Origin: Collinsella vaginalis
GTDB lineage: Bacteria > Actinomycetota > Coriobacteriia > Coriobacteriales > Coriobacteriaceae
Reading direction: 5' to 3'
Length of the DNA: 64,000 bases
Assembly (NCBI RefSeq): GCF_900176655.1
Contig: NZ_LT838844.1
Span: forward strand, 134,178-198,177
The translations under genes and the position numbers were made by a program. Of the stretch, positions 1-8,912 are shown in pieces (the first letter of the stretch is position 1; each line of letters starts with the position of its first letter). The notes beneath the pieces were generated by a model, which saw only the letters and a program-made list of their open reading frames with translations, had not been told where the DNA came from and searched no databases.

Positions 1-804
1 GCTGGCCGGCGTGCGGCCCACGGCCACGAGCACCGCGTCGCTCACGATCTTGTGCTCGCCGGCGGCAACCACCAGCTCGTCGCCATCGGCGGAGATGCTC
101 TCGACGCCCGCGCCGAGCATGAAGCGCACGCCCTGGCCCTCCATGGTGGCCTTGACCTCGCTCGCTACGTCCTCGTCCACGCGCGGCATGAGACGGGCAC
201 CGGGGTCGACGACGGTGACCTCGGAGCCGAACCCGTTCATCATCGTGGCAAACTCAAGGCCGATGAAGCTGCCGCCTATGATGGCCAGGCGCTTCGGGAA
301 CGGGTCAGCGTGCTGGATGGTCGTGGAGTTGTACACGTGCGGGAGGTCGATACCGGGGATCGGGGGGTGCGCCGGGAAGGTGCCCGTGTTGATGATGATG
401 GTCTCAGCCTCGATCGAGAGCTCGGGATCGGCTCCCTCAGCGGCCCCGGGGGCGAACACGGCGACGGTGTGCGGACCGGTGAACTGGGCGCGACCGTCGA
501 AGAGGGCGACCTTTCCTTCGAGCATGCCGTGGTTCGCGGCGCGGAGCTTGGCGATGAAGGCGTCGCGCTTCTCCACCGACTCCGCGAAGTAGGCCGCGGG
601 ATCGTCGCTGTCGCGGCGGCGCTCGGAGCTCACGATCAGCGTCTTCGTGGGAATGCACGCGACGTTGATACACGTGCCGCCGTACATCGTGGACGACTTC
701 TCAACCAGGGCGACCGATTTACCGGCGCCCGCGAGCTTGCCGGCGAGGGTCTTGCCTGCCTTGCCCCAGCCGATAACCAGGACATCGAACCGCAACTGCT
801 CCAT
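1..804 (-). CDS. rclA: RclA-like FAD-dependent pyridine nucleotide-disulfide oxidoreductase (3' end outside window)
   Basis: On the minus strand an ATG at 804, preceded by AGGAGGAGCC, opens a frame that runs off the left edge, so 268 codons are visible. The N-terminus MEQLRFDVLVIGWGKAGKTL is an FAD-binding Rossmann fold. It is followed by GGTCINVACIPTKTLI, the redox-active CxxxxC disulfide of this flavoprotein family. The spacing and wording match E. coli RclA, a hypothiocyanous acid reductase, better than lipoamide dehydrogenase or mercuric reductase. Near the edge DAVLVAVGRTPAS is the conserved strand that closes the second dinucleotide-binding domain. The enzyme is cytoplasmic and would use NAD(P)H to detoxify host-derived oxidants. 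The dimerisation domain lies outside the window. A generic dihydrolipoyl-dehydrogenase-like function remains possible. Confidence 0.85.
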   Translation of the reverse strand, partial: MEQLRFDVLVIGWGKAGKTLAGKLAGAGKSVALVEKSSTMYGGTCINVACIPTKTLIVSSERRRDSDDPAAYFAESVEKRDAFIAKLRAANHGMLEGKVALFDGRAQFTGPHTVAVFAPGAAEGADPELSIEAETIIINTGTFPAHPPIPGIDLPHVYNSTTIQHADPFPKRLAIIGGSFIGLEFATMMNGFGSEVTVVDPGARLMPRVDEDVASEVKATMEGQGVRFMLGAGVESISADGDELVVAAGEHKIVSDAVLVAVGRTPAS

Positions 805-1133
805 GGCTCCTCCTTTGAAGGGGATGCGCGGGAAAACCGCCCAACCTTCATACCCCGCCTCGGGCCTCCGATGTGCCGCGAACGAATTCCGCTGGTGCCG
901 CGGCGGCGCGACTGGCCAGGAGGGCGTGCGCTCATAGAGGAGGCCGCTTGATGCGAGAGGGCGGAAACGGTGTGCCTGCGCGAGCGCGTCTGCCCCGTCT
1001 GGCCCCTTGCCGAGGCCGTTGAGCGTGCGCGGGCGATGCTCCGTGGGGCGCACCGCAAGGGGTCCGCCCGCACGCCACGCTACAATGAGAGCACGCTTAG
1101 AACGCCACCGTCCCGCTATAGAAAGGCCCCGCC
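805..1133. other. Intergenic region between divergent genes
   Basis: This stretch separates the minus-strand reductase from the plus-strand epimerase and must carry both promoters. A TACAAT hexamer at 1081-1086 is a plausible -10 box for the plus-strand gene, but I see no good -35 at the right distance. I see no repeat or RNA gene. Confidence 0.5.
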
Positions 1134-2027
1134 ATGTCGCAGCGAACCACCATTGGCAACGGATCCCTCACCGCAACCATCGATGCCGCGGGCGCCCAGC
1201 TCGTGAGCCTTGCGCTCAACGGCGCCGAGTACCTCTGGCAGCAGGACCCCACCTGGTGGGACCGCTCGGCCCCCGTTCTCTTCCCGCTGGTGGGCGCCCC
1301 GGGCGTGGTGCCCCAGCAGTCGGCGGCGGGGGAGTGCCGCATCCCCAAGCACGGCTTCGCCCGTGATTTCGACCACCGGGTCATCGAGGTGTCTCCAGAC
1401 GGGGACGCCGTCACCTACGAGCTCACGGATACACCTGCCACGCGGGCCCTCTATCCCTACGCATTCAACCTACGCATGACCTACGCGATCACGGGCCCCG
1501 CCACGCTCACGCAGACCTTTCGCGTGGAGAACACGGGCACCGAGCCCATGCCCTTCTCAGTGGGCGGGCACCCGGCGTTCAACGTGCCCATGCCCGGAGC
1601 CGGTACTGAGGCTTTCGAGGATTACGAGCTGCGCTTCACCGAGCCTTGGACCGCCACGTCACCCAAGATTGTCGAGGGCGGGCTCATGTCCTACGACGAC
1701 CCTTTCGCGATCATCAACGACACGGACACCCTGCCGCTCACCCGCAGCTGCTTCGACTTCGACACCATCGTTCTGCGCGATGTGCCCGAGAGCACGGTTA
1801 CGCTGCGCGGCCGCACGAGCGGGCACGGCGTGCGCGTCGATTTCCCCGGGTTCGACTTCATCGGCATCTGGTCGGCCCAGCCCGATGCGCCTTTCGTCGC
1901 CCTCGAGCCCTGGACCGGTCATGCTGCCCGCAACACCGACGATGACATCCTCGAGCACCGCGACAACGTCACGATCCTCGTCCCGGGCGCGGTGGACGAG
2001 CGCTCGTTCTCGGTCACGGTGTTCTAG
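1134..2027 (+). CDS. Aldose 1-epimerase family protein (LacX-like)
   Basis: This 297-residue protein starts MSQRTTIGNGSLTATIDAAG and has the galactose mutarotase-like beta-sandwich pattern. GAQLVSLALNGAEYLWQ lies near residues 20-36, the substrate-contact segment SVGGHPAFNVP near 140-150, and ALEPWTGHA near 257-265 carries the conserved acidic region. The length fits the LacX/YeaD-like branch (about 290 residues) rather than classical GalM (about 340). It would interconvert alpha and beta anomers of a hexose or hexose phosphate in the cytoplasm. It stands alone between a divergent gene and a long 5' region of the next operon, so its sugar cannot be read from context. Confidence 0.85.
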   Translation: MSQRTTIGNGSLTATIDAAGAQLVSLALNGAEYLWQQDPTWWDRSAPVLFPLVGAPGVVPQQSAAGECRIPKHGFARDFDHRVIEVSPDGDAVTYELTDTPATRALYPYAFNLRMTYAITGPATLTQTFRVENTGTEPMPFSVGGHPAFNVPMPGAGTEAFEDYELRFTEPWTATSPKIVEGGLMSYDDPFAIINDTDTLPLTRSCFDFDTIVLRDVPESTVTLRGRTSGHGVRVDFPGFDFIGIWSAQPDAPFVALEPWTGHAARNTDDDILEHRDNVTILVPGAVDERSFSVTVF

Positions 2028-2161
2028 GGCAGGTGAGGCTGAGGCTCTCGGAGGCGGAAATTGCCTGGGTTACCGACGGCATAACATCTCCAACAGGTTA
2101 AATCGCGCGCCCGAAAGCAAAAATGGCACTTTATCTTGTTGCAGCGAGTATGATAGGTCAC

Positions 2162-2201
2162 CACGCCATCGAGGCGTGACCCGCGTGGCCTTTACACGCG
2201 G
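2162..2201 (+). promoter_or_regulatory. Two adjacent hairpins in the leader of the amino-acid ABC transporter operon
   Basis: CACGCC at 2162-2167 pairs with GGCGTG at 2173-2178. Immediately after, CCGCGTG at 2181-2187 pairs with CACGCGG at 2195-2201. They lie about 26 bases before the ATG of the binding protein. Neither is followed by a T run. They could be a structured leader or an end of the upstream transcript; the sequence does not match a riboswitch I recognise. Confidence 0.35.
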
Positions 2202-2227
2202 TTTCGCATAAGAAGAAGGGAGGCAGC

Positions 2228-3121
2228 ATGGACCACCAGAGCTTTTCCATGAGTCGCCGCATATTCGTGGGCGCAGGACTCACTGCGCTTGCGGGTGTCC
2301 TCACCGGATGCCAACGCCCCTCAACGCTCCCCATCGTCGATCCGGGGACCGGCGGGGCGCGCGCCGACGTGTCAGACGAGGTACTCTCGAAGAAGCAGAT
2401 CCGCATCGGCATGGAGGCGGCCTACGCCCCCTACAACTGGCAGGTTTCCGAGGCGAGTGAGTACACGATCCCCATCGACAACGTCGCCGGGGCCTATGCC
2501 GACGGCTACGATGTCCAGATCGCGAAGATCGTCTGCGATGCGTTCGGCGCGGAGCCCGTTGCCGTCAAGCAGAGCTTCTCGGGCCTCATCGATTCCCTCA
2601 ACAACGGCCAGATCGATCTCATCATCGCGGGCATGTCGGCCACCGACGAGCGCCGGCAGTCCGTCGACTTCTCCGATGCCTACTTCGTCGGGTGCTTCGG
2701 CCTGTTCGTGCGTGAGGGATCAAAGTACCAGAACGCCACGAAGCTCTCCGACTTCGCCGGCGCCACGGTCCTCGGGCAGAAGGACACCATGCTCGATACG
2801 GTGATCGACGAGATCCCCGGCGTCATCCACAAGAACCCGGTGGACTCCATCCCGGTCGTCTTCAGCAACCTGCTCCAGGGCACCTGCGATGCGGTCACCT
2901 ACAACACCGAGAACGAGGCCGGCTACATGGCTCAGAACCCGGGACTTGTGCCCATCAAGTTCGCCGAGGGCGAGGGCTTCAAGGAGGAGGTCACCTGCAA
3001 CGTCGGCATCCGCAAGGGTTCGGCCAAGCTGCTCAAGATCGTGAACGACGCGCTCGCCGATGTCAGCGAGGATGAGCGCATGCAGATCTGGGACGCTTGC
3101 CTCGAGCGTCAGCCGTCCTAA
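2228..3121 (+). CDS. Amino-acid ABC transporter substrate-binding lipoprotein
   Basis: The 297-residue product begins with a twin-arginine-type signal (SRRIFVGAG) that ends in a lipobox LTGC near residue 28, so the mature protein is probably a Tat-exported lipoprotein anchored on the outer face of the membrane. The body is a bacterial extracellular solute-binding family 3 protein. KQIRIGMEAAYAPYNW is the first strand, GYDVQIAKIVCDAFG follows, and LNNGQIDLIIAGMSATDERR is the conserved ligand-site loop. The ATG at 2228 follows AAGGGAGG. It is first in a four-gene operon with a permease, an ATPase and an M20 peptidase. The family takes up polar or basic amino acids; I cannot tell which one. Confidence 0.9.
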   Translation: MDHQSFSMSRRIFVGAGLTALAGVLTGCQRPSTLPIVDPGTGGARADVSDEVLSKKQIRIGMEAAYAPYNWQVSEASEYTIPIDNVAGAYADGYDVQIAKIVCDAFGAEPVAVKQSFSGLIDSLNNGQIDLIIAGMSATDERRQSVDFSDAYFVGCFGLFVREGSKYQNATKLSDFAGATVLGQKDTMLDTVIDEIPGVIHKNPVDSIPVVFSNLLQGTCDAVTYNTENEAGYMAQNPGLVPIKFAEGEGFKEEVTCNVGIRKGSAKLLKIVNDALADVSEDERMQIWDACLERQPS

Positions 3122-3133
3122 GGGAGTGTGACC

Positions 3134-4291
3134 ATGAACGCATTTTCGCGGCTCCGCGCATTTGAGCGGGCCGATCACCGCTACGTCTACCTCGGCACGA
3201 GCGCCATAGCCGCGGTGGGCCTCCTCGTCTCGCAGCAAAATCCCACGCAGCTCTCCGTGCTCGCGCGCACCGGCCTGTTCCAAGACGTGCTCTGGGCCGT
3301 GCTCTGGGCGTGGATCGCCCTCTCGGCGGCTGCGCTCGTGACAAAGCTCATGCACTGGCGCGATTACACGACGGCCTCGCCTTTCGCGGCGACCCCCGGC
3401 ACGCCCGCGGCCGCTTGGCTGCGCCGCGGTTCGCTCGCCGTCTCGTGCATCGCCCTCGTCTTCATCCTCGACCGCGTGGTCCTGGGCACCATCGCGCTCG
3501 CGCAGGTGAGCATCGCGTCGGACGCCAACCCCACCGACTTCCTCTCGAGCCTCATCTACATGACCTCCCGGAGCGGCGATCTCTTCCTGCACGGCATCGG
3601 GATCACCATCGCGCTGGCGACCTTCGGCACGATCATCGCCTTCTTCCTGGCGCTTGCCATGGTCTTCCTGCGCATCCAGCAGTTCGACCTCATCGACAAC
3701 GACGCCGTGCGCTTCCTCAAGTCCATCGGTCGAGGGTTCTCCAAGGTGTACAGCACCGTGGTCCGCGGCACGCCGATGATGGTCCAGGGCGCGCTGATCT
3801 TCTACGCGGGCTTCGGGGTGCTCCGCGCTTTCGGCCTCGACATCACCCAGGCGAACCAGATCTGGAGCGCCTTCACTGCGGGCCTTGTCACGATCTCGCT
3901 CAACTCGACGGCCTACATGATGGAGGTCCTGCGCGGCGGCATCGAGTCCATTGACCCCGGACAGGCCGAGGCCGCTCGCTCGCTCGGCCTCTCGCAGTGG
4001 CAGGCCATGCGCAAGGTCGTGTTCCCGCAGGGTGTGAAGAACGCCATCCCAGCGCTCACGAACGAGCTCATCATCAATATCAAGGACTCCTCGGTGCTCT
4101 CCATCATCGGCGTCTTCGACTTGATGTACGCCACCACCACGGTATCCGGCATGTACTACCGCCAGATGGAGGTCTACTGCGTGGCCATGGTGGTCTACCT
4201 GGTGCTCACGCTGGTGGCCGGGCGTCTGCTCGAGGCTTTCGGGCGCAAGCTCGGTGCCGAGCCCGCCGGCGAGCTCCCGAGTTCGAACTAA
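3134..4291 (+). CDS. Amino-acid ABC transporter permease (HisM/GlnP family) with long N-terminal extension
   Basis: I chose the ATG at 3134 because GGGAG at 3122-3126 sits seven bases before it; a GTG at 3128 is too close. The 385-residue product has about 150 extra N-terminal residues with likely three membrane segments. The usual permease core follows, with the EAA loop [20 protein letters not shown] and then [19 protein letters not shown]. Typical HisM/GlnP permeases are 220-240 residues, so the extension is unusual; a related arrangement occurs in some gut actinobacterial transporters. It is an inner-membrane subunit that would work with the adjacent ATPase and binding protein. No second permease gene is present, so it probably acts as a homodimer. 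Confidence 0.9.
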   Translation: MNAFSRLRAFERADHRYVYLGTSAIAAVGLLVSQQNPTQLSVLARTGLFQDVLWAVLWAWIALSAAALVTKLMHWRDYTTASPFAATPGTPAAAWLRRGSLAVSCIALVFILDRVVLGTIALAQVSIASDANPTDFLSSLIYMTSRSGDLFLHGIGITIALATFGTIIAFFLALAMVFLRIQQFDLIDNDAVRFLKSIGRGFSKVYSTVVRGTPMMVQGALIFYAGFGVLRAFGLDITQANQIWSAFTAGLVTISLNSTAYMMEVLRGGIESIDPGQAEAARSLGLSQWQAMRKVVFPQGVKNAIPALTNELIINIKDSSVLSIIGVFDLMYATTTVSGMYYRQMEVYCVAMVVYLVLTLVAGRLLEAFGRKLGAEPAGELPSSN

Positions 4292-4301
4292 GGAGGCCAC
4301 G

Positions 4302-5078
4302 ATGGCTGATTCAAGAACCGCGGCCGCCGCGTCGGCCGGTGCTACCCCGCTCATCCGCGTCGAGGGCCTGCACAAGAGCTTCGGCGACCTCGAGGTGCTG
4401 AAGGGCATCGATCTCACGGTGCTGCCGGGCGAGGTCGTCACGATGATCGGCGCCTCGGGTTCGGGCAAGTCGACCCTGCTGCGCTGCCTGAACCTGCTCG
4501 AGCGGCCCGATCGCGGCCAGGTGTGGTTCCGCGACCAGGACCTCACGGCCGACCGCTGCGACGTGAACGCCCTGCGCGAGCACATCGGCATGGTGTTCCA
4601 GGGCTTCAACCTCTTCAACAACATGGACGTGCTCGATAACTGCACGCTCGCGCCGGTGACGCTCAAGAAGATGTCGAAGGCCGAGGCCGAGCAGGTGGCG
4701 CTCGGGCATCTGTCGAGCGTGGGGCTCGAGGAGTTCGCGCACGCGAACGTATCCCGGCTCTCCGGCGGCCAGAAGCAGCGCGTGGCCATCGCGCGGGCGC
4801 TCTGCATGAATCCCGAGATCATGCTCTTCGACGAGCCCACGTCAGCGCTCGACCCCGAGATCGTGGGCGAGGTTCTCGAGGTCATGCGCGGTCTCGCAGA
4901 CGACGGCATGACGATGGTCGTGGTCACGCATGAGATGGACTTCGCACGGACGGTGAGCGACCGCGTGGTCTTCATGGATCAGGGCGTGATCTGCGAGGAG
5001 GGCGATCCGGAGAAGATCTTCGGCGCGCCTGAGCACGAGCGCACGCGCGAGTTCCTGGCTCGCTACCTGGAGGACTAG
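4302..5078 (+). CDS. Amino-acid ABC transporter ATP-binding protein
   Basis: The ATG at 4302 follows AAGGAGG and gives 258 residues. All ABC ATPase motifs are intact: Walker [11 protein letters not shown]-loop [10 protein letters not shown], signature [15 protein letters not shown], Walker [15 protein letters not shown] and the switch histidine in VVTHEMDFA. It resembles GlnQ/HisP. The first 15 residues are Ala-rich and precede the first strand [12 protein letters not shown]. The gene starts ten bases after the permease stop and ends two bases before the M20 peptidase start, so the operon is tightly packed. The protein energises uptake on the cytoplasmic face. Confidence 0.95.
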   Translation: MADSRTAAAASAGATPLIRVEGLHKSFGDLEVLKGIDLTVLPGEVVTMIGASGSGKSTLLRCLNLLERPDRGQVWFRDQDLTADRCDVNALREHIGMVFQGFNLFNNMDVLDNCTLAPVTLKKMSKAEAEQVALGHLSSVGLEEFAHANVSRLSGGQKQRVAIARALCMNPEIMLFDEPTSALDPEIVGEVLEVMRGLADDGMTMVVVTHEMDFARTVSDRVVFMDQGVICEEGDPEKIFGAPEHERTREFLARYLED

Positions 5079-5079
5079 C

Positions 5080-6705
5080 ATGGGCGCGGCGGACGGATCG
5101 GAGGCGTGCGCAGCGGCTTCAGGCGCAGCCGTAGAGGGGGGTGCGCACGGCGCCGAGATCGGGGTCCCTGGCGCAGCTGCATCCGCAGGCGCCTCCAGTG
5201 CGGATGCGTTGCGGAACTGCAGCGTTGCGGAGTCACCGAGTCCGCTGCCGCGGGGCGACGCGCCCACCCTGATCCCCGGCACTGCCGTCACGCGCTTCTT
5301 CGCGCATGAGGATGACTACCCAGATCTCCCTGCGGCAGCCGCCTGCGAGCGCTTGGGCCGGGTGCTCTCGTTCCCCACGGTGAGCAGCATGGACCCCGAA
5401 GCCGTTGACTGGACGCCGTTCGACGCGCTTCGGGCGTACATGCGCGAGGCCTGGTCCCGCGTCTTCACGGCGGGGGAGGTCTCCCTCATCGGCCACTCCC
5501 TGCTCATCTATATTCCCGGCTCCGACTCCAGCCTTGACCCGCTCATGCTCATGGGTCACATGGACGTGGTGCCCGTGGTCCCCGGCACCGAGGGCGATTG
5601 GACCCATGACGCCTTCTCAGGGCATGTGGATGCCGACTTCATCTGGGGTCGCGGCGCCATTGATATGAAAGATCAGGTCGCCGGCATCCTCGAAGCGGTC
5701 GAGTACGCGCTTGCCCACGGATGGGAGCTGCGCCGCGGCGTTGTGCTCGCGTTTGGCGAGGACGAGGAGGCGGCCCAGCACGGCGCCCGAGCCCTCGCGG
5801 CCGAGCTCGAGCGGCGGGGCATCCATCCGGCATTCCTCGTGGACGAGGGTGATTACCGGGTGGTCGACGGCGCCGAGTATGGGGCGCCGGGTCGCTGGCT
5901 CATGCACGCCGATCTCGCCGAGAAGGGTTACGCGGACGTGATCCTCACCGTGCGGAGCGCGGGCGGGCACTCCTCGAACCCGTTCGGGGGCTCCTCGCTC
6001 GCCGTGCTTGCGCAGGGGATCGCCGCGATCTCCGCGCTCACCTGGCCGGTCCGGTTAACGGAGCTCACCCGGGGCCTGCTGCGCGAGCTCGCGCCCTTTA
6101 TGACCGAGGGCCCGCTGGCGGCCCTCGGGATCGAGTGCCCTGAGGATGTCGACGCCCACGCCGACGAACTGGCCCACGCTTGCCTCGATGCGCGCGAGCT
6201 CTACCCGCTGGTGACCACCACCTGCGCACCCACGATGATCGAGGGCGGATCCAAGGGCGCCAACGTGCTTCCACAGGACATGTGGGCGAATATCAACTTC
6301 CGGATGCTCGAGGGAACCACGGTGGAAGATGTGCTCACACGCTGCCGCGAGGCGGTGGCGGGGCTTCCCATCGAGGTGTCGCTCGGACCGGGAAGCTCGG
6401 AGGCAACGCCGTCGCCGGTGCCCGGCGGGCCGGGGCTCACGGCTCTGCGGGAGGTCGCCGCGCGCTACTTCGCGTCGGATGGCGCGCCGGTGAGCGTGCT
6501 GCCCTCAACTGTTGTGGGCGCCACCGATGCGGCGAACTACGCACGTATCTGCCCCGAGTGCCTGCGGTTCTCTGCCTTCGTGGTGGACGACGACGAGTGC
6601 GTCCGCGGCGTTCACGGCACCGATGAGCGCATCAGCCGCCGTGCCTACCTGCAAGGTGTGCGCTTCATGATCAAGTTAATCGAGAGCGTGGCGGTGCGGG
6701 CCTAA
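5080..6705 (+). CDS. M20 family metallopeptidase (carboxypeptidase/deacylase-like)
   Basis: This 541-residue protein begins one base after the ATPase stop, with GGAGG just upstream. The M20 metal-site motifs are MLMGHMDVVPVV (first His and Asp), DFIWGRGAIDMK (bridging Asp) and LAFGEDEEA (catalytic Glu pair). The dimerisation domain starts near VILTVRSAGGHSSNPFGG, and the final metal ligand lies near the C-terminus in RGVHGTDE. It resembles PM20D1-like or carboxypeptidase S-like enzymes that cleave N-acyl amino acids or dipeptides. The first 60 or so residues are Ala/Gly/Ser-rich and have no counterpart in the family; the real start could be downstream, although the ribosome site favours 5080. 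Its place in the operon suggests it processes what the transporter brings in. Confidence 0.9.
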   Translation: MGAADGSEACAAASGAAVEGGAHGAEIGVPGAAASAGASSADALRNCSVAESPSPLPRGDAPTLIPGTAVTRFFAHEDDYPDLPAAAACERLGRVLSFPTVSSMDPEAVDWTPFDALRAYMREAWSRVFTAGEVSLIGHSLLIYIPGSDSSLDPLMLMGHMDVVPVVPGTEGDWTHDAFSGHVDADFIWGRGAIDMKDQVAGILEAVEYALAHGWELRRGVVLAFGEDEEAAQHGARALAAELERRGIHPAFLVDEGDYRVVDGAEYGAPGRWLMHADLAEKGYADVILTVRSAGGHSSNPFGGSSLAVLAQGIAAISALTWPVRLTELTRGLLRELAPFMTEGPLAALGIECPEDVDAHADELAHACLDARELYPLVTTTCAPTMIEGGSKGANVLPQDMWANINFRMLEGTTVEDVLTRCREAVAGLPIEVSLGPGSSEATPSPVPGGPGLTALREVAARYFASDGAPVSVLPSTVVGATDAANYARICPECLRFSAFVVDDDECVRGVHGTDERISRRAYLQGVRFMIKLIESVAVRA

Positions 6706-6763
6706 GCCGGATGCATTTGGTACGACGGTCCCAGTGCCCAAGCTGGCCAAAGCTGTTATCGAA

Positions 6764-6783
6764 GGCGGGCCCGGACGCCCGCC
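6764..6783 (+). terminator. GC-rich hairpin after the ABC transporter/M20 operon
   Basis: GGCGGGC at 6764-6770 pairs with GCCCGCC at 6777-6783, about 60 bases after the M20 stop. No U tract follows, so this is a weak or factor-assisted terminator candidate. Confidence 0.4.
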
Positions 6784-6947
6784 TCGTCTGCATGCGGCCC
6801 GGCTTGCTCAGAATCGGTATCAGAAGGGAGGTTAGGCAACAGCTTGGACAACAGGAAAATAGACAAATGATCTTTTATTCATTTAACTAAGTTTTATTTA
6901 GTATATTTCCGATAAAAATAATCTATGCTTTCTCTTGCTCAGGCTGG

Positions 6948-7142
6948 CTAGTAGAAAATGCCAGATCTGTATCACTGAGGGCCTGAAATCAGTCAGAGCG
7001 GCAGGCCCCGGCTCCCCAAATAGGCTGACAGAGTGTTAGATGCACATATTAATATATTCAATTACGTCAAGACTCTTGGAGCATGGGCGATATTTTTGAG
7101 AATCATGCCATGTATAGACTCAGATCTGACATTTTCTACTAG
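6948..7142. mobile_element. MITE-like element, copy A (inverted-repeat ends)
   Basis: The left end CTAGTAGAAAATGCCAGATC (6948-6967) recurs inverted at the right end (about 7121-7142, CAGATCTGAC then ATTTTCTACTAG). The left copy has one mismatch to the right. The element is about 195 bp and carries no transposase. Both ends finish in CTAG. It sits in an AT-rich patch (about 6860-7140), unlike the GC-rich genes around it. The same ends occur at 42002-42207 and 57407-57622, but the interiors are unrelated. Between 6784 and 6947 there is only AT-rich sequence with no gene. Confidence 0.7.
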
Positions 7143-7311
7143 CACCTCGCCAGGCAGGCCGAAATTCACGTGCGAGAGCGAGGAGCCCGCTGAGCATGAG
7201 AAGCCATCAATGTGCAGAACCTTTGGCGTTCCGCAGCACTGTCGTTATATAGCCTACGCTGCCCCCAACCGGGTATACTGGAACGTCAACCATATCGCAA
7301 AGGAGAACAGG

Positions 7312-7338
7312 ATGTCCGCGACGCTCGATAAGCTCTAG
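7312..7338 (+). CDS. Possible eight-codon leader peptide before prfA
   Basis: An ATG at 7312 preceded by AAAGGAGAACAGG encodes MSATLDKL and then stops, 60 bases before prfA. The strong ribosome site is the only support. A TATACT hexamer at 7274-7279 could be the -10 of the promoter for this leader and prfA. It may be a remnant or a translated leader; no attenuator hairpin is obvious. Confidence 0.3.
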   Translation: MSATLDKL

Positions 7339-7398
7339 CTACGTGAAGGCGCACCGCGCTGCCCTCACGCCTACCTATCGAACGAAAGGAACCCTCCC

Positions 7399-8469
7399 AT
7401 GCGAGATAAGCTCGAGAAACTCATCGCCGCCTACGCCGATCTGGAGAAGAAGCTCTCCGACCCGGCTGTCGTAGCCGATCAAAAGGAATACATGCGCCTC
7501 GCCAAGGAGCATGCGCACCAGGCCGATCTGGTGGCGCGCGCCCGTGAGTACATCCAGGCCCTCGATGACATCGAGGCCGCCAAGGAGATGCTCCACGAGA
7601 CCTCTGACGCCGACGAGAAGGAGATGCTCCAGATGGACATCTCCGAGAACGAGGACAAGCTCCCTCGCCTTGAGGACGACATCAAGTTCATGCTGATTCC
7701 GGGCGACCCCAACGACGAGAAGAACACCATCGTCGAGATCCGGTCCGCAGCCGGCGGCGACGAGGCCGCTATCTTCGCCGGCGACCTCTTTAAGATGTAC
7801 CAGCGCTTTTGTGAGAGCCGCAAGTGGAAGCTTGAGGTCTTGGACTCCAGCCCCAGCGAGGCGGGCGGCTTCAAGAGCATCGAGTTCAAGGTCACGGGAG
7901 ACAAGGTCTACTCCGTGATGAAGTACGAGAGCGGCGTGCACCGCGTGCAGCGCGTCCCGAAGACCGAGAGCCAGGGGCGCATCCAGACCTCCACGGCCAC
8001 GGTTGCCGTGCTGCCCGAGGCAGAGGACATCGACATCCACATCGAGCAGTCCGACCTGCGCATCGACACCTACTGCGCTTCCGGCCCCGGCGGCCAGTGC
8101 GTGAACACCACGTATTCGGCCGTGCGCATCACGCACCTGCCCACCAACACCGTCGTGCAGTCGCAGGAGCAGCGCAGCCAGATTCAGAACCGCGAGGTCT
8201 GCATGCAGATGCTCCGCGCGCGCCTGTACGAGATGGAGCTCGAGCGCCAGCAGGCCGAGCTTGGTGCCGAGCGTCAGAGCCAGATCGGGCACGGCAACCG
8301 CTCTGAGAAGATCCGCACGTACAACCAGCCGCAGGACCGCGTGACCGATCACCGCATCGGGTTCAACAGCACCTACAACAACGTGCTGCTGGGTGAGCAG
8401 CTGCCCACGGTGATCGATGCCCTCGCCGCCGCGGATCGCGCCGAGAAGCTGGCCGCTGCGGTCGACTAA
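7399..8469 (+). CDS. prfA: Peptide chain release factor 1
   Basis: The 356-residue product matches the length and layout of RF1. The helical N-terminal domain comes first, the class I release factor signature around [24 protein letters not shown] contains the GGQ tripeptide that triggers peptidyl-tRNA hydrolysis, and the C-terminal helices [21 protein letters not shown] follow. The ATG at 7399 is preceded by GAAAGGAACCC. It recognises UAA and UAG stop codons on the ribosome. The usual methyltransferase neighbour prmC is absent; ybaB and recR follow instead. Confidence 0.97.
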   Translation: MRDKLEKLIAAYADLEKKLSDPAVVADQKEYMRLAKEHAHQADLVARAREYIQALDDIEAAKEMLHETSDADEKEMLQMDISENEDKLPRLEDDIKFMLIPGDPNDEKNTIVEIRSAAGGDEAAIFAGDLFKMYQRFCESRKWKLEVLDSSPSEAGGFKSIEFKVTGDKVYSVMKYESGVHRVQRVPKTESQGRIQTSTATVAVLPEAEDIDIHIEQSDLRIDTYCASGPGGQCVNTTYSAVRITHLPTNTVVQSQEQRSQIQNREVCMQMLRARLYEMELERQQAELGAERQSQIGHGNRSEKIRTYNQPQDRVTDHRIGFNSTYNNVLLGEQLPTVIDALAAADRAEKLAAAVD

Positions 8470-8576
8470 GGCCCCGGCGGTGGCAAAAAAGTTGTGTCCG
8501 CACCCCGTGGTACCATGCCAACGACAGCGAATCCGGGGTTGTCCGTCAGATCCCGCATGACAGCAAGGAGTCATCC

Positions 8577-8894
8577 ATGGCCGTGAACATGAACCAGATG
8601 ATGCAGCAGGCCCGCAAGATGCAGGAGCAGATGGCCAAGGTCGAGGAGGAGCTCAAGACCACCACGGTCGACGCCTCCGCCGGCGGCGGCATGGTGAAGG
8701 TCACCGTGAACGGCGCGATGATGCTCGAGTCCATCACCATCGATCCTGAGGCGCTTGACCCTGAGGACGTCGAGATGCTCCAGGACATGATCGTCGCTGC
8801 GGTCAATGAAGCTCAGCGCGGGGTCAGCGAGATCGCCAGCCGCCGGATGGGCGCCGTCACCGGTGGGCTGAACATCCCCGGGATGCCGTTCTAG
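8577..8894 (+). CDS. ybaB: YbaB/EbfC family nucleoid-associated protein
   Basis: This 105-residue protein opens with MAVNMNQMMQQARKMQEQMA, the amphipathic helix typical of YbaB. The glycine-rich turn GGGMVKVTVNG and DPEDVEMLQDMIVAAVNEA follow. YbaB proteins form dimers that bind DNA without strong sequence preference. It lies 19 bases before recR, the usual partner, although dnaX, which often precedes the pair, is missing here. Confidence 0.95.
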   Translation: MAVNMNQMMQQARKMQEQMAKVEEELKTTTVDASAGGGMVKVTVNGAMMLESITIDPEALDPEDVEMLQDMIVAAVNEAQRGVSEIASRRMGAVTGGLNIPGMPF

Positions 8895-8912
8895 GATCGG
8901 GACCGCACGAGC

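Noticed and set aside
2720-4975. 751-codon open frame on the minus strand
   Set aside because: It is antisense to the ABC transporter permease and ATPase, which are intact and recognisable.
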